Position numbers and translations under genes: made by a program. The notes under the pieces are model-generated. The model saw only the letters and a program-made list of their open reading frames with translations. It was not told the origin of the DNA and did no database searches. Positions 35,010 to 43,984 of a DNA stretch of 64,000 nt are shown here, in pieces. Origin of the DNA: Allomeiothermus silvanus DSM 9946 (lineage in GTDB: Bacteria; Deinococcota; Deinococci; Deinococcales; Thermaceae); contig NC_014212.1 of the NCBI RefSeq assembly GCF_000092125.1, positions 2,478,279 through 2,542,278 of the forward strand. Direction: 5' to 3'. Positions within the stretch are counted from its first letter, which is position 1; every line of letters starts with the position of its first letter.

Positions 35010-37427
35010 ATGTCCCAAGTCCTACCCATCGAAATCACCGAAGAGGTCAAACAGAGCTTTATCAACTACGCCATGTCCACCATCGTGGACCGGGCTTTAC
35101 CCGACGTGCGTGACGGCCTAAAGCCGGTGCAGCGGCGCATCCTCTACGCTGCCCAGCAAGAGGGGCTAATTCCTACCCGAAAGCACTCCAAGAGTGCCGG
35201 TATCGTCGGCGAGGTGATGAAAAAGTACCACCCCCACGGCGACGCCGCCATCTACGACACCCTAGCCCGGCTGGCCCAGCCTTGGAACCAACGTTACCCC
35301 CTCATTGACGGCCAGGGAAACTTCGGCTCGATAGACGGCGACCCACCTGCGGCCCAGCGCTACACCGAGGCCCGGCTCTCGAGCATCGGCTACGAGATGC
35401 TGCGGGACATCGACAAGGAAACCGTCAACTTCTATCCCAACTATGACGGCACTACCGAGCAACCCGAAGTACTTCCCGCAGCTATCCCCAACCTGCTCGT
35501 AAACGGCTCAACGGGGATCGCGGTGGGTATGGCCACCAGCATCCCCCCGCACAACCTGAGCGAGGTCATTGATGCGCTAGTAGCCCTCATCGACCAACCC
35601 GGGCTCTCCCTCGACGAAATCATGAAACTGCTGCCGGGGCCGGACTTCCCTACCGGGGCTCGGCTCTCCCGTAAAGGCATCCGCGAGGCTTATGCCAGCG
35701 GTCGAGGTAGCTTAAAAGTCCGGGCCAAGGTGCGCAACGAGGACAAAAACGGGCGGGCCATGCTGGTCTTCACCGAGATCCCTTACCAGGTGAACAAGGC
35801 CGATCTGATCGCCCAGATCGCCGGGCTGGCTAAAAACAAGGTGATCGAGGAAATCGCCGCTTTGCGCGACGAGTCTGACCGCCAGGGAATGCGCATCGCC
35901 GTCGAGCTAAAACGCGGTGCCAACCCCCAGGTGGTGCTTAACAAGCTCTACAAGCACAGCCGCCTCCAGGCCAGCTTTACGGTGAACCTGCTGGCCATCG
36001 TAAACGGTGAACCCAAGGTACTGAGCCTGCCGGAGTTGCTGCGCCACTACCTCAACCATCGCCGCGAGGTGGTGTACCGGCGTACCCAGTACGAACTCTC
36101 CGAGGCCAAGAAACGGGCTCACGTCCTGGAAGGGTTGCTGATCGCGCTCGACCACATCGACGAGGTCATCGCGCTGATCCGCGGTTCGGCGGACGCCAAT
36201 GAAGCCCGGACCGGGCTGATCGCCCGCTTTGCCCTCTCCGACATCCAGGCCCAGGCCATTCTGGACATGCGGCTGCAGCGGCTGGTGGGCCTCGAGCGCG
36301 AAAAGCTGCAGGAGGAGTACCGCGAGCTTCAGGAGACCATCGCCTACCTCAGCGCCATCCTGCAGGATGAAAAACGGCTGTGGGGGGTAGTCAAGGAGGA
36401 ACTCCTGGAGATCAAGAACAAGTACGGCGACGCCCGGCGCACTCAGCTCACCGAGTTCGAAGAGGGCTTCAACCCCGAAGACCTCATTGAAGATGAACCC
36501 ATGGTGATCACCCTGACCAGCCAGGGCTTCTTGAAGCGCACCCCGCTCGAGGCGTACCGCGCCCAGGGCCGCGGCGGGGTGGGCGCCCAGGCAGGCAAGA
36601 CCAAAGAGGAAGACGAGGCGGTGCAGGTCTTCGTGGCCTCGATGCATGACGACCTGCTCTTCTTCACCAACCGGGGCCGGGTTTACCGCGAGAAGGTCTT
36701 CGAGCTGCCCGAGGCCAGCCGCCAGGCCCGGGGAACCCACGTAGTCAGCATGCTCCCATTGATCGAGGGTGAGGAAGTGGCGGCACTTCTGGGCGTACGT
36801 AGCCTGAGCGAAGCCGGCTACTTCGTTTTCGCTACCCGTCAGGGGCTCATCAAGCGCACCGAGATCCAGGAGTATCAAAACCTCTCCTCGGCGGGACTGA
36901 TCGCCATCAACCTGCTAGAAAACGATGCCTTGATCGGGGTAGGGATCGCTCAAGACGGCGAGCAGATCATGCTGGCCACCGCATATGGTCAGGCCATCCG
37001 TTTCGACCTCGAGGACGTGCGTGCCACCGGGCGGGCCAGCCAGGGCGTAACCGGCATCCGCTTCAAGGACGAGGGCGACCAGGTGGTCTCGCTGGTGATC
37101 CTGCCCAAAGGCTACGAGGGTGAAGTGCTGGCGGTGGGCACCAAGGGCTATGGCAAGCGCACCAGCGTGGCCGAGTACCCAGTACAAGGCCGGGGTGGGC
37201 AGGGCGTCATTACCTTCAAGACCACCGAAAAGGTGGGCAAGCTCGCCGCGTTGATGCGGGTAGCGGGCGATGAAGATCTGCTGGTGCTTTCGCGCCGGGG
37301 AATCGCTATCCGCACCAAAGTCGGCAGCATCTCGCTGTATGGGCGGCCTACCAGCGGGGTCAAGATCATGAACCTGGCCGAAGATGACGAAGTAGTCTCG
37401 GCCTTCGTGATCAAGCCGCAAGACTAA
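35010..37427 (+). CDS. gyrA: DNA gyrase subunit A
   Basis: 805 residues. The breakage-reunion domain has the catalytic Tyr118 in [10 protein letters not shown]. The quinolone-determining region reads [17 protein letters not shown], with Ala79 where E. coli has Ser83 and Asp83 at the Asp87 position. The C-terminal pinwheel contains the GyrA box QGRGGVG near residue 530 and a second QGRGGQG near residue 729, which supports GyrA rather than ParC. It introduces negative supercoils with GyrB, which is not in this window. GGAGAG precedes the ATG. Confidence 0.96.
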   Translation: MSQVLPIEITEEVKQSFINYAMSTIVDRALPDVRDGLKPVQRRILYAAQQEGLIPTRKHSKSAGIVGEVMKKYHPHGDAAIYDTLARLAQPWNQRYPLIDGQGNFGSIDGDPPAAQRYTEARLSSIGYEMLRDIDKETVNFYPNYDGTTEQPEVLPAAIPNLLVNGSTGIAVGMATSIPPHNLSEVIDALVALIDQPGLSLDEIMKLLPGPDFPTGARLSRKGIREAYASGRGSLKVRAKVRNEDKNGRAMLVFTEIPYQVNKADLIAQIAGLAKNKVIEEIAALRDESDRQGMRIAVELKRGANPQVVLNKLYKHSRLQASFTVNLLAIVNGEPKVLSLPELLRHYLNHRREVVYRRTQYELSEAKKRAHVLEGLLIALDHIDEVIALIRGSADANEARTGLIARFALSDIQAQAILDMRLQRLVGLEREKLQEEYRELQETIAYLSAILQDEKRLWGVVKEELLEIKNKYGDARRTQLTEFEEGFNPEDLIEDEPMVITLTSQGFLKRTPLEAYRAQGRGGVGAQAGKTKEEDEAVQVFVASMHDDLLFFTNRGRVYREKVFELPEASRQARGTHVVSMLPLIEGEEVAALLGVRSLSEAGYFVFATRQGLIKRTEIQEYQNLSSAGLIAINLLENDALIGVGIAQDGEQIMLATAYGQAIRFDLEDVRATGRASQGVTGIRFKDEGDQVVSLVILPKGYEGEVLAVGTKGYGKRTSVAEYPVQGRGGQGVITFKTTEKVGKLAALMRVAGDEDLLVLSRRGIAIRTKVGSISLYGRPTSGVKIMNLAEDDEVVSAFVIKPQD

Positions 37428-37441
37428 GCTGCGCTAGATTA

Positions 37442-37468
37442 AGGCCGGGGATGTGCCCGGCCTTTTTG
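37442..37468 (+). terminator. Intrinsic terminator of gyrA
   Basis: AGGCCGGG pairs with CCCGGCCT around GATGTG and is followed by a run of T, 15 bp after the stop codon. Confidence 0.85.
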
Positions 37469-37482
37469 TTTAAGAGCGGTTT

Positions 37483-37601
37483 ATACTAGATTCGGTTGAT
37501 TCGTTACCGTTCGGTAACGAATCAACCCGACCGAAGGGAGTGCTCTGGATTCAAAAAGACAGCCTCTGGGGTTTTGTAAACTGTCTTTTTGAATCCGGTA
37601 T
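37483..37601. mobile_element. Palindromic MITE-like element, copy A (119 bp)
   Basis: Ends are an imperfect 11-bp inverted pair (ATACTAGATTC and GAATCCGGTAT). Inside are a perfect 16-bp-arm palindrome with a 2-base centre TT (37494-37527) and a 14-bp stem (37549-37562 with 37581-37594). A near-identical copy lies at 54054-54180. The following stretch up to 37847 has no gene I can support, only a good AGGAGG just before the SDR start. Confidence 0.75.
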
Positions 37602-37847
37602 TATACCTCGAGCCTATCCTACTGGTAGCGGTTCCCACCGCCCCTTTGTCTTTGCTCGCGCTCTCCTTTCGCCCTCAGGATGTGTTTGGCGGGAACTGTT
37701 ATTTTTCGTACTCGCTGCGGATAGGATTGCCCCCCAAGCAGACCCCCTATCAATATTGCTTCCCTTCGTGGGAGGCCGCTCTTGGTCATAAGGGATAACA
37801 GGGTAGGCTAGACAGGGAGATGGGTTTGCTGTTTTTAGGAGGTTTGC

Positions 37848-38705
37848 ATGTTTGAGCCAGGTTTACTCAAAGATAAAGTCATCCTCGTGACAGGCGGCGG
37901 CACCGGGTTAGGCCGCTCGATGAGCACCCGGTTTTTGCAGCTTGGGGCCCGGGTCGCTATCACCAGCCGCCGAGCCGAGGTGATCGAGCAAGCTGCCCGG
38001 GAGATGATGGCCGAGAGCGGGGGTGAGGTTTTTGCCACGCCGGTGGACGTGCGCGATCCGGAGGGGGTAAAGCGCATGATAGACACCGTGGAGGGGCACT
38101 TCGGCCGGGTGGATGTGCTGGTCAACAACGCCGCCGGGAACTTCATCTCCCCCACCGAGCGCCTTTCGCACCGGGCGGTAGATGCGGTGCTGGGCATCGT
38201 GCTCCACGGGACCTTGTACTGCACGCTCGAGCTGGGGAAGCGCTGGATTGCTCAGCACCAAAAGGGCACCGTGCTTAATATCGCTACCACCTACGCCGAG
38301 CGCGGTTCGGGCTACGTGGTACCCTCGGCGGTCGCCAAAGCCGGGGTAGTGGCCATGACCCGCTCGCTGGCTGCGGAGTGGGGCAAGTACGGAATTCGCC
38401 TCAATGCCATCGCCCCCGGCCCCTTCCCCACCGAGGGCGCCTGGACCCGGCTGATGCCTACTCCAGAGATCGAGCGCCTCTTCGAGCAGCGGATCCCGCT
38501 CAGGCGTATGGGTGAGCACCTCGAGCTAGCAAACCTTGCCGCTTACCTAGTTTCCGACTACGCGGGCTTTATCACCGGCGACTTGATCTACATCGACGGC
38601 GGCGAGAGTGCTTGGAACGCAGGCGAGTTCAACGTGCTAGACGCGGTGACTCCTGAGCAGTGGGACGCGCTCGAGGCCATGCGGAAAAAGGCGGATCGAG
38701 CTTAA
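37848..38705 (+). CDS. Short-chain dehydrogenase, 2,4-dienoyl-CoA reductase-like
   Basis: 285 residues with the Rossmann motif TGGGTGLGRS near residue 18 and VLVNNAAGNFISPTE, a sequence typical of peroxisomal/bacterial 2,4-dienoyl-CoA reductases. The classical YxxxK is replaced by a Ser-containing VVPSAVAKAG, with Lys retained, as in that subgroup. The C-terminus has YIDGGESAWNAGEFN. It would reduce enoyl or dienoyl thioesters in fatty-acid oxidation, using NADPH. It has AGGAGG and stands alone. Confidence 0.85.
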   Translation: MFEPGLLKDKVILVTGGGTGLGRSMSTRFLQLGARVAITSRRAEVIEQAAREMMAESGGEVFATPVDVRDPEGVKRMIDTVEGHFGRVDVLVNNAAGNFISPTERLSHRAVDAVLGIVLHGTLYCTLELGKRWIAQHQKGTVLNIATTYAERGSGYVVPSAVAKAGVVAMTRSLAAEWGKYGIRLNAIAPGPFPTEGAWTRLMPTPEIERLFEQRIPLRRMGEHLELANLAAYLVSDYAGFITGDLIYIDGGESAWNAGEFNVLDAVTPEQWDALEAMRKKADRA

Positions 38706-38789
38706 CTCCCGCGCAGGTAGTCGGCTTCAGTCTCGGTGGCGGGGCCCTTGCCCTCCAGTGGAAAAAGCTATAGACCTAATCGCTCAGTT

Positions 38790-38820
38790 GCTAGCTCACC
38801 CGGAAACAGCAGGAGCTAGC
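38790..38820. terminator. Hairpin between convergent genes
   Basis: GCTAGCTC pairs with GAGCTAGC across a 15-base loop. It lies between the SDR stop and the convergent PKD gene. There is no clear T-run, so its terminator role is tentative. Confidence 0.4.
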
Positions 38821-38830
38821 CTTCCCTGGC

Positions 38831-39214
38831 TTACTTGGGGATCGCTGACCAGGTGCCGGTTCCGGCGTCCACTCCAGTGCCGGTAAAGGTGCCCGTGACT
38901 TTGCCGCTCGAGTCTCGGGTTCCTGTACCATCTACAGTGACACCAGGGGCGGTGATCTTAAGGGTGTAGGTAGTACCGCTGATGGTGAGCGTACCGGTGT
39001 AGGTCACGGCATCCGCCCCACTTCCGTAGGGGAAGCTGCCCGTATAGGTCTGCACCCCTCCTTGGTCGGTTTGTAAGGCGAGGCTCAGGGTGTTCGTGAA
39101 GATAATGAGGTTGCCATCATTCTTGAAGCTTAGCGAGAAGTCATAGGTCAGGATTCGTGGCACCACCACCACCGTGGTCGTTTTCTCGACCTGGCCGCCT
39201 TTACCATCGCTCAC
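38831..39214 (-). CDS. C-terminal part of frameshifted PKD-repeat lipoprotein
   Basis: 127 codons in a different frame from the upstream piece. It begins SDGKGGQVEKTTTVVVVP, the normal end of a PKD-like repeat, so it continues the protein broken at about 39240-39260. The remaining 100 residues are a beta-rich, Thr/Gly-rich domain (GVTVDGTGTRDSSGKVTGTFTGTG) of unknown family. The GTG start overlaps the upstream stop, which is probably a coincidence of the frameshift rather than a true gene start. Confidence 0.6.
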   Translation of the reverse strand: MSDGKGGQVEKTTTVVVVPRILTYDFSLSFKNDGNLIIFTNTLSLALQTDQGGVQTYTGSFPYGSGADAVTYTGTLTISGTTYTLKITAPGVTVDGTGTRDSSGKVTGTFTGTGVDAGTGTWSAIPK

Positions 39215-40392
39215 GATGAGCTTGGCGGTATAGGTGTTGACAAAGGGAGGGTAGTGTTGGAGGCGCTGCTGCTCGAGGTGCAGCTACCGATCGCCCCGGA
39301 GGACTTACCATCCCCGTAATTCACCGTGCAGGTCATCGGGTTACCGTCGGGGTCCGAAATGTTCCAGGCGAAGTTGGCCTTGCGCCCGTTGTCAGCGTCC
39401 ACGGTGCTGATGGTAGCGGTGAAGCTGTCGATCACCGGGGGTTTATTGGGCGCGGTTACCGTGACCGTGGTGGTCTGGCTGGCGCTTCCCCCTTTGCCAT
39501 CCTCGACGGTGAGCTTAGCCGTATAGATGCCGGGATTGGTGTACTTGTGGGACTGTTTGCTCGAGCTGGTGCAATTAGAGACGGAGTAATCGGTGGTTCC
39601 ATTGTTGTCCACGTCGAGCTTGCAGGTCAGGGTATCGGTGTTGGGGTCAGCAATACCCCATCCAAAACTCACGTCTGTTCCTGCCGACACCGGGTTCGGG
39701 GTCGCGGCGAAGCTGGCGATGATAGGGTCTTGGTTGGTGGGTGGAGGGTTGGTGACAGTGATGGTAGCGGTTTTTTCCGCCTTACCGCCTTTGCTATCTT
39801 CCACCGTGAGCTTTGCGGTGTAGGTTCCGGCGCTGGAATAGAGGTGGTTTTGCGATTTGCTCGAGTCGCATCCAGAGAGGGTATAGTCCACGGTACCGTC
39901 GTTATCCACGTCGAGTTTACAAGTCAGAGCATCGCCATCGGGATCGGAGATCTGCCAGCCGAATACCCCGGTGAGCCCGCTGGGGGTGGCGCTGAAGCTG
40001 GCGATAGTCGGGTTCTGGTTCCCCGGAGTACCAGAATTCACCGTAACCGAGATGGTCTTCTCGGCCTTGCCGCCTTTTCCGTCCTCTAGGGTAAGTTTGG
40101 CGACGTAGGTGCCGGGGCGGGTATAGGTATGCTCCTGGGTTTTGCTCGAGGTGCAAGCCGGGAGGGTATATTCCGCTTTCCCGTCGTTGTCTACGTCGAG
40201 CCTACAAGTAAGGGTATCCAGGTCGGGATCTGCGATGCTCCACTTGAAGGTGGTGGAAAACGGAGACACTCCAGATCCAGGGTTGGCAGCAAAGCTGCGG
40301 ATTATCGGATCGGAGTTGCTCGAGGTTTGGCTACAGGCTGCAAAAGCTACGAGCAACAAACCCAGGGTTAACTTTTTGAACATTCCCCTCAT
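39211..40392 (-). CDS. PKD-repeat lipoprotein, N-terminal part before a frameshift
   Basis: 393 codons. The signal LTLGLLLVAFAAC has a lipobox. Four successive repeats of about 90 residues follow, each with ISDPDGD-like, TCKLDVDNDGT-like, YTAKLTVEDGKGG-like and TVT segments, as in PKD domains of surface proteins. The fourth repeat goes out of frame near SSSSAS and ends in a false tail; the correct continuation (VNTYTAKLIVSDGKGG) is in another frame. GGAGG precedes the ATG. It is likely an outer-surface adhesion or binding protein; whether the frameshift is real or a sequencing artefact is open. Confidence 0.8.
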   Translation of the reverse strand: MRGMFKKLTLGLLLVAFAACSQTSSNSDPIIRSFAANPGSGVSPFSTTFKWSIADPDLDTLTCRLDVDNDGKAEYTLPACTSSKTQEHTYTRPGTYVAKLTLEDGKGGKAEKTISVTVNSGTPGNQNPTIASFSATPSGLTGVFGWQISDPDGDALTCKLDVDNDGTVDYTLSGCDSSKSQNHLYSSAGTYTAKLTVEDSKGGKAEKTATITVTNPPPTNQDPIIASFAATPNPVSAGTDVSFGWGIADPNTDTLTCKLDVDNNGTTDYSVSNCTSSSKQSHKYTNPGIYTAKLTVEDGKGGSASQTTTVTVTAPNKPPVIDSFTATISTVDADNGRKANFAWNISDPDGNPMTCTVNYGDGKSSGAIGSCTSSSSASNTTLPLSTPIPPSSS

Positions 40393-40529
40393 GCCGGGTG
40401 CCTCCGTGAGTAGTCGCGTATCAACCCTAACAAAAATCGGCCACGCAACACTCCAAGTTATGCCTCCTGCGGGCCGTTCTCTTTAATCGTTCCTTTAGCC
40501 TTTCGCGGTTTTGCCTTAGACTCGAGGGC

Positions 40530-41459
40530 ATGGAGAAAGAAGCAGCAATGGAACTGGCGATCATCGGTCTGGGCAGAATGGGCGGGAACATGGCCCGCCG
40601 TCTGGTGCGTTCGGGGGTGCGGGTGGTGGGCTGGAACCGCAGCCAAGATGTAGTACGCGAACTGGCCGCAGAGGGCATGGTAGCCGCCGAAAGCCTGGAA
40701 GCGCTACCGGCGCTTCTGAAAGCCCCGCGGTTGGTCTGGGTGATGCTCCCAGCGGGGGAGGTAACCGAGCAGACCCTACAGCAACTATCCACGATCCTCT
40801 CACCCGGCGACCTCATTGTGGACGGAGGGAATGCTAACTACAAAGACTCCCAACGGCGGGGAACATGGCTTGAGCAACAGGGTTTCCTCTTCGCCGATGT
40901 GGGGGTCTCGGGCGGGGTGTGGGGGCTCCAGAACGGCTACGGCCTGATGGCCGGAGGAAGCCCCGAGGCCCGTATGCGGCTCGAGCCCTTCCTCAAGCTC
41001 CTAGCCCCCGCGCCGGACAAGGGCTGGGTCTGGGCGGGGCCGGTGGGAGCCGGGCACTTCGCCAAAATGGTGCACAACGGCATCGAGTACGGGATGATGC
41101 AAGCTTTGGCTGAAGGCCTGGCGATCATCCGCAAGAAGGAGGAATTCGGCACCAACCTAGCCGAACTCACCGAGGCGTGGCGTTACGGCACGGTGATTCG
41201 TAGCTGGTTATTAGACCTCACCGCCGCAGCACTAGCCGAGGACCAAGATCTAAAGGACATTGCCCCGATGGTGGCAGATTCGGGGGAAGGCCGCTGGACC
41301 GTGATGGAAGCGGTGGAGTTGGGGGTAGCCGCCCCGGTAATCACCGAGGCCCTGTATGCTCGCTTTAACAGCCAGGATCAAGAAGGCTATGCCTATAAGC
41401 TCCTGGCCATGATGCGCAAAGGCTTTGGTGGGCACGCGGTACAGAAAGTAGAAGGCTGA
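40530..41459 (+). CDS. gnd: 6-phosphogluconate dehydrogenase, short type
   Basis: 309 residues oxidatively decarboxylating 6-phosphogluconate to ribulose 5-phosphate. It has the N-terminal Rossmann motif AIIGLGRMGGNMARRL and the catalytic region DVGVSGGVWGLQNGYGLMAGG with HFAKMVHNGIEYGMMQALAEG. The roughly 300-residue length and GLQNGYGLM fit the YqeC/GntZ-type enzymes, often NAD-linked. It heads a cluster with zwf and pgl. The stop codon overlaps a heptanucleotide array. Confidence 0.93.
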   Translation: MEKEAAMELAIIGLGRMGGNMARRLVRSGVRVVGWNRSQDVVRELAAEGMVAAESLEALPALLKAPRLVWVMLPAGEVTEQTLQQLSTILSPGDLIVDGGNANYKDSQRRGTWLEQQGFLFADVGVSGGVWGLQNGYGLMAGGSPEARMRLEPFLKLLAPAPDKGWVWAGPVGAGHFAKMVHNGIEYGMMQALAEGLAIIRKKEEFGTNLAELTEAWRYGTVIRSWLLDLTAAALAEDQDLKDIAPMVADSGEGRWTVMEAVELGVAAPVITEALYARFNSQDQEGYAYKLLAMMRKGFGGHAVQKVEG

Positions 41460-41484
41460 ACGCGATATGCGAAACGCCGAACGC
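41457..41484. repeat. Heptanucleotide array overlapping the gnd stop (4 units)
   Basis: Units TGAACGC, GATATGC, GAAACGC and CGAACGC in register. The reverse complement is GCGTTTC-like, so it is inverted relative to the array at 41539-41573. Confidence 0.6.
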
Positions 41485-41538
41485 AAGGCCCAAGCCATGA
41501 TTCACCGGCCGCCGAGTAGCTTCTCGGACTGGGTTGTG

Positions 41539-41573
41539 GCGTTTAGCATGGGGCGCTTGGCGTTTTGCGAAGC
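41539..41573. repeat. Heptanucleotide array upstream of zwf (5 units)
   Basis: Five GCNNNNN units, including GCGTTTA and GCGTTTT, ending 14 bp before the zwf ATG; GGAGGG lies in that gap. It forms an inverted pair with 41457-41484. Confidence 0.6.
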
Positions 41574-41587
41574 CCGGAGGGCTTCCT

Positions 41588-42961
41588 ATGATTGATCTAG
41601 TCATCTTTGGCGCGACCGGGGATCTTACTCGGCGCAAGTTGTTGCCCGCTTTGTACCAGCTCGAGGCTGCCCAAAAACTCCCCGAGGGCCTAAGGATCAT
41701 CGGGGTCGGGCGAAAGCTGGTAGAGCCTGGGCTATTCCGCGAACAAGCCCGAGAGAGCCTGGAGAAGTTCGAGGGGAAGATCGATCCGGGGGTATGGGAC
41801 CGGCTTTCGGGACGCATTGGCTACGAGGCCTCGGATTACTCGGTGGAAAGCCTGCGGGCTATGAGCCACCGGCTGGCCCCCTCGGTGCTGTTCTATCTGG
41901 CTTTGCCCCCCGACGTCTTCCCTACCGTAGCTGCCAATTTGGGTCAGGCTGGGCTCTCTAAGGAAAACGGGGGGTTCCGCCGGCTGGTGATCGAAAAGCC
42001 TTTCGGACACGACCTCGCGAGCGCCCTCGAGCTGCAAAACCAACTCCTGCAGCACTGGAGCGAATCTCAGATCCTGCGCATTGACCATTACCTGGGTAAA
42101 GAGACCGTGCAAAACGTGCTGGTATTTCGCTTCGCCAACGCCTGGCTCGAGCCATTGTGGAATAACCTGCACATCGCCCAGGTCCAGATCACCGTGGCCG
42201 AAGAGATCGGGGTGGAGGGGCGGGGCGAGTTTTACGACAAAGTGGGGGCGGTGCGGGACATCGTGCAAAACCACATGATGCAACTCCTTACGCTCTCCGC
42301 CCTCGAGCCACCCCCCAAGATCGAGGCCGACCTGTTGCACAACGAAAAGGTCAAGGTGCTGCGTTCGATCCGGCCTTTGAGCCGCGAAAACTTGGTGCAG
42401 GGCCAGTACGTGGGCTATCTGGAAGAAGCAGGGCTCGAGTTCTCCTCCACCGAGACCTTCGCTGCCCTTAAGCTCTACCTGGACAACTGGCGCTGGAAAG
42501 GGGTGCCCTTTTACTTGCGCACCGGCAAAAAGCTGGCCAGGAAGCACACCGAGGTAGCGCTGCAGTTCAAAGGTCCACCCCAGCGGCTCTTCGAGGACAC
42601 CGACTGCAACCCCGAACCGGGCTGGTTGGTACTCGAGGTTCAGCCCCAGGAGGGCATGCACATCGACGTGGAAGTCAAGACCCCGGGGTTGCAGCTCTCC
42701 TCCCGCAGAACTTCGCTTAGGGCGTCGTACCGTTCGAAAGGCCTCGGTGAGCTTTCAGCCTACGCTACTTTGATCCTCGATGCCTTAAACGGCGACCGCT
42801 CGCTTTTTCTTCGTTTCGACGAGGTGGAATGGGCCTGGCGGGTGCTGGAGCCGGTGTTGCGGCCAGTAGACCCCCCCGAGCTATACGCCCCCGGAAGCAT
42901 CGGCCCCAACAATCAGTTCAGTTTGCTCGAGGACGGCCATCGCTGGCGCAAACTGGGCTAG
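41588..42961 (+). CDS. zwf: Glucose-6-phosphate 1-dehydrogenase
   Basis: About 457 residues from the ATG at 41588, preceded by GGAGGG; an earlier in-frame start at 41534 lies in repeats. The coenzyme motif FGATGDLTRRKL is at the N-terminus and the substrate signature RIDHYLGKE is intact. FYDKVGAVRDIVQNHMMQLL is also conserved. It makes 6-phosphogluconolactone and NAD(P)H, feeding pgl and gnd beside it. Confidence 0.96.
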   Translation: MIDLVIFGATGDLTRRKLLPALYQLEAAQKLPEGLRIIGVGRKLVEPGLFREQARESLEKFEGKIDPGVWDRLSGRIGYEASDYSVESLRAMSHRLAPSVLFYLALPPDVFPTVAANLGQAGLSKENGGFRRLVIEKPFGHDLASALELQNQLLQHWSESQILRIDHYLGKETVQNVLVFRFANAWLEPLWNNLHIAQVQITVAEEIGVEGRGEFYDKVGAVRDIVQNHMMQLLTLSALEPPPKIEADLLHNEKVKVLRSIRPLSRENLVQGQYVGYLEEAGLEFSSTETFAALKLYLDNWRWKGVPFYLRTGKKLARKHTEVALQFKGPPQRLFEDTDCNPEPGWLVLEVQPQEGMHIDVEVKTPGLQLSSRRTSLRASYRSKGLGELSAYATLILDALNGDRSLFLRFDEVEWAWRVLEPVLRPVDPPELYAPGSIGPNNQFSLLEDGHRWRKLG

Positions 42962-42983
42962 CCCTTGCAGTAAACTTTAGCTG

Positions 42984-43640
42984 ATGAGCCACCCCCCGTT
43001 TCTGGAGGTCTTCGATACCCCCGAATCCGCTGCTAGGGCCGCTGCTCGCTTGCTAGCCGAACGCCTATCTGCCGGGGGCCGCGCGGTGCTGGCCGGAGGG
43101 CAAACCCCGCTTTTGGCCTATACCCTCTTCGGTAAGGCCGACCTCCTATGGCACCGCTTACAGCTCATCCCCTCCGATGAACGCTGCTTGCCACCGGAGC
43201 ACCCCGAGCGTAACGACCGAGCCATTGCCGCAGCCCTAGGACCACAAACCTATACCCTGCACCGCTTCCCAGCAGAACTAGGCCCGGAAGAAGCCGCTCG
43301 GCGGATGGAACAGACCGTGCGCGAACTGCTGCCTTTCGACTTGGCCTTGTTGGGCCTGGGTGAGGACGGGCACACCGCAAGCTTATTCCCTGACCATCCT
43401 GCTCTGGCCTCTACTCGTCTGGTGGTCCCGGTTCGCGGCGCACCTAAAGCTCCACCCGAACGGGTCAGCCTGGGGCTGGCGGCCCTCTCGCAAAGCGCTA
43501 CCGTGATCTACCTGGTCACCGGGGTAGCTAAACGGGAAGCCCTACGAAGGCTGCTCCGCGGCGAAGATATCCCCGCCAACCGCATCCAAGCGGCAGAGGT
43601 TATGGTTTTGGCAGACCGAGCCGCACGGGGGGAACCATGA
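42984..43640 (+). CDS. pgl: 6-phosphogluconolactonase
   Basis: 218 residues hydrolysing the lactone made by Zwf. Motifs LAGGQTPLLAYTLF, IPSDERCLPPEHPERNDR and LLGLGEDGHTASLFPDHP are typical of the DevB/SOL type. The ATG has TAAACT 7 bp upstream and no Shine-Dalgarno, so an extra leaderless transcript is possible besides readthrough from zwf. The stop overlaps cutA by 4 bp. Confidence 0.95.
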   Translation: MSHPPFLEVFDTPESAARAAARLLAERLSAGGRAVLAGGQTPLLAYTLFGKADLLWHRLQLIPSDERCLPPEHPERNDRAIAAALGPQTYTLHRFPAELGPEEAARRMEQTVRELLPFDLALLGLGEDGHTASLFPDHPALASTRLVVPVRGAPKAPPERVSLGLAALSQSATVIYLVTGVAKREALRRLLRGEDIPANRIQAAEVMVLADRAARGEP

Positions 43641-43954
43641 GCTTGGTGGTTTTGGTCACCGTCCCTGACCTCGAGACCGCCCGCCACATCGCGCGTACCC
43701 TGGTCGAAGAACGGCTGGCGGCCTGCGCCAACATCGTGCCGGGGCTCGTTTCCATTTATCGCTGGGAGGACCAGATAAACGAAGACCCGGAGCTGCTGCT
43801 GCTCCTCAAAACCCGCCTCGAGCGTTACGAGGAACTAGAAGGCAGGGTCAAACAACTTCACCCCTATACCCTACCCGAGATCATCGCCTTACAAGTCCAC
43901 AGCGGCTCGGTAGACTATCTGCATTGGATCGCACAGAGCCTCGCGCTGGAATGA
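43637..43954 (+). CDS. cutA: CutA divalent-ion tolerance protein
   Basis: 105 residues of the trimeric ferredoxin-fold CutA family: VLVTVPDLETARHIARTLVEERLAACANIVPGLVSIYRW and YTLPEIIALQV are signature segments. It is linked to copper tolerance and signalling, but the mechanism is unclear. It overlaps pgl by 4 bp (ATGA) and is therefore cotranslated. Confidence 0.95.
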   Translation: MSLVVLVTVPDLETARHIARTLVEERLAACANIVPGLVSIYRWEDQINEDPELLLLLKTRLERYEELEGRVKQLHPYTLPEIIALQVHSGSVDYLHWIAQSLALE

Positions 43955-43984
43955 ATCTCTCCACGCGCCTCAAGCCCTCCCCCT

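Noticed and set aside
35907..36878. 323-codon minus-strand frame opposite gyrA
   Set aside because: Antisense shadow; the plus strand encodes intact gyrase A.
37589..37798. Open frame of 69 codons between gyrA and the SDR
   Set aside because: Begins inside the MITE-like element, lacks a ribosome-binding site and resembles no family I recognise.
37790..37807. Sequence close to the I-SceI homing endonuclease site (15 of 18 bases)
   Set aside because: Three mismatches including both outer positions, no intron or homing gene nearby; most likely chance.
41732..42661. 309-codon minus-strand frame opposite zwf
   Set aside because: Antisense shadow of an intact zwf.
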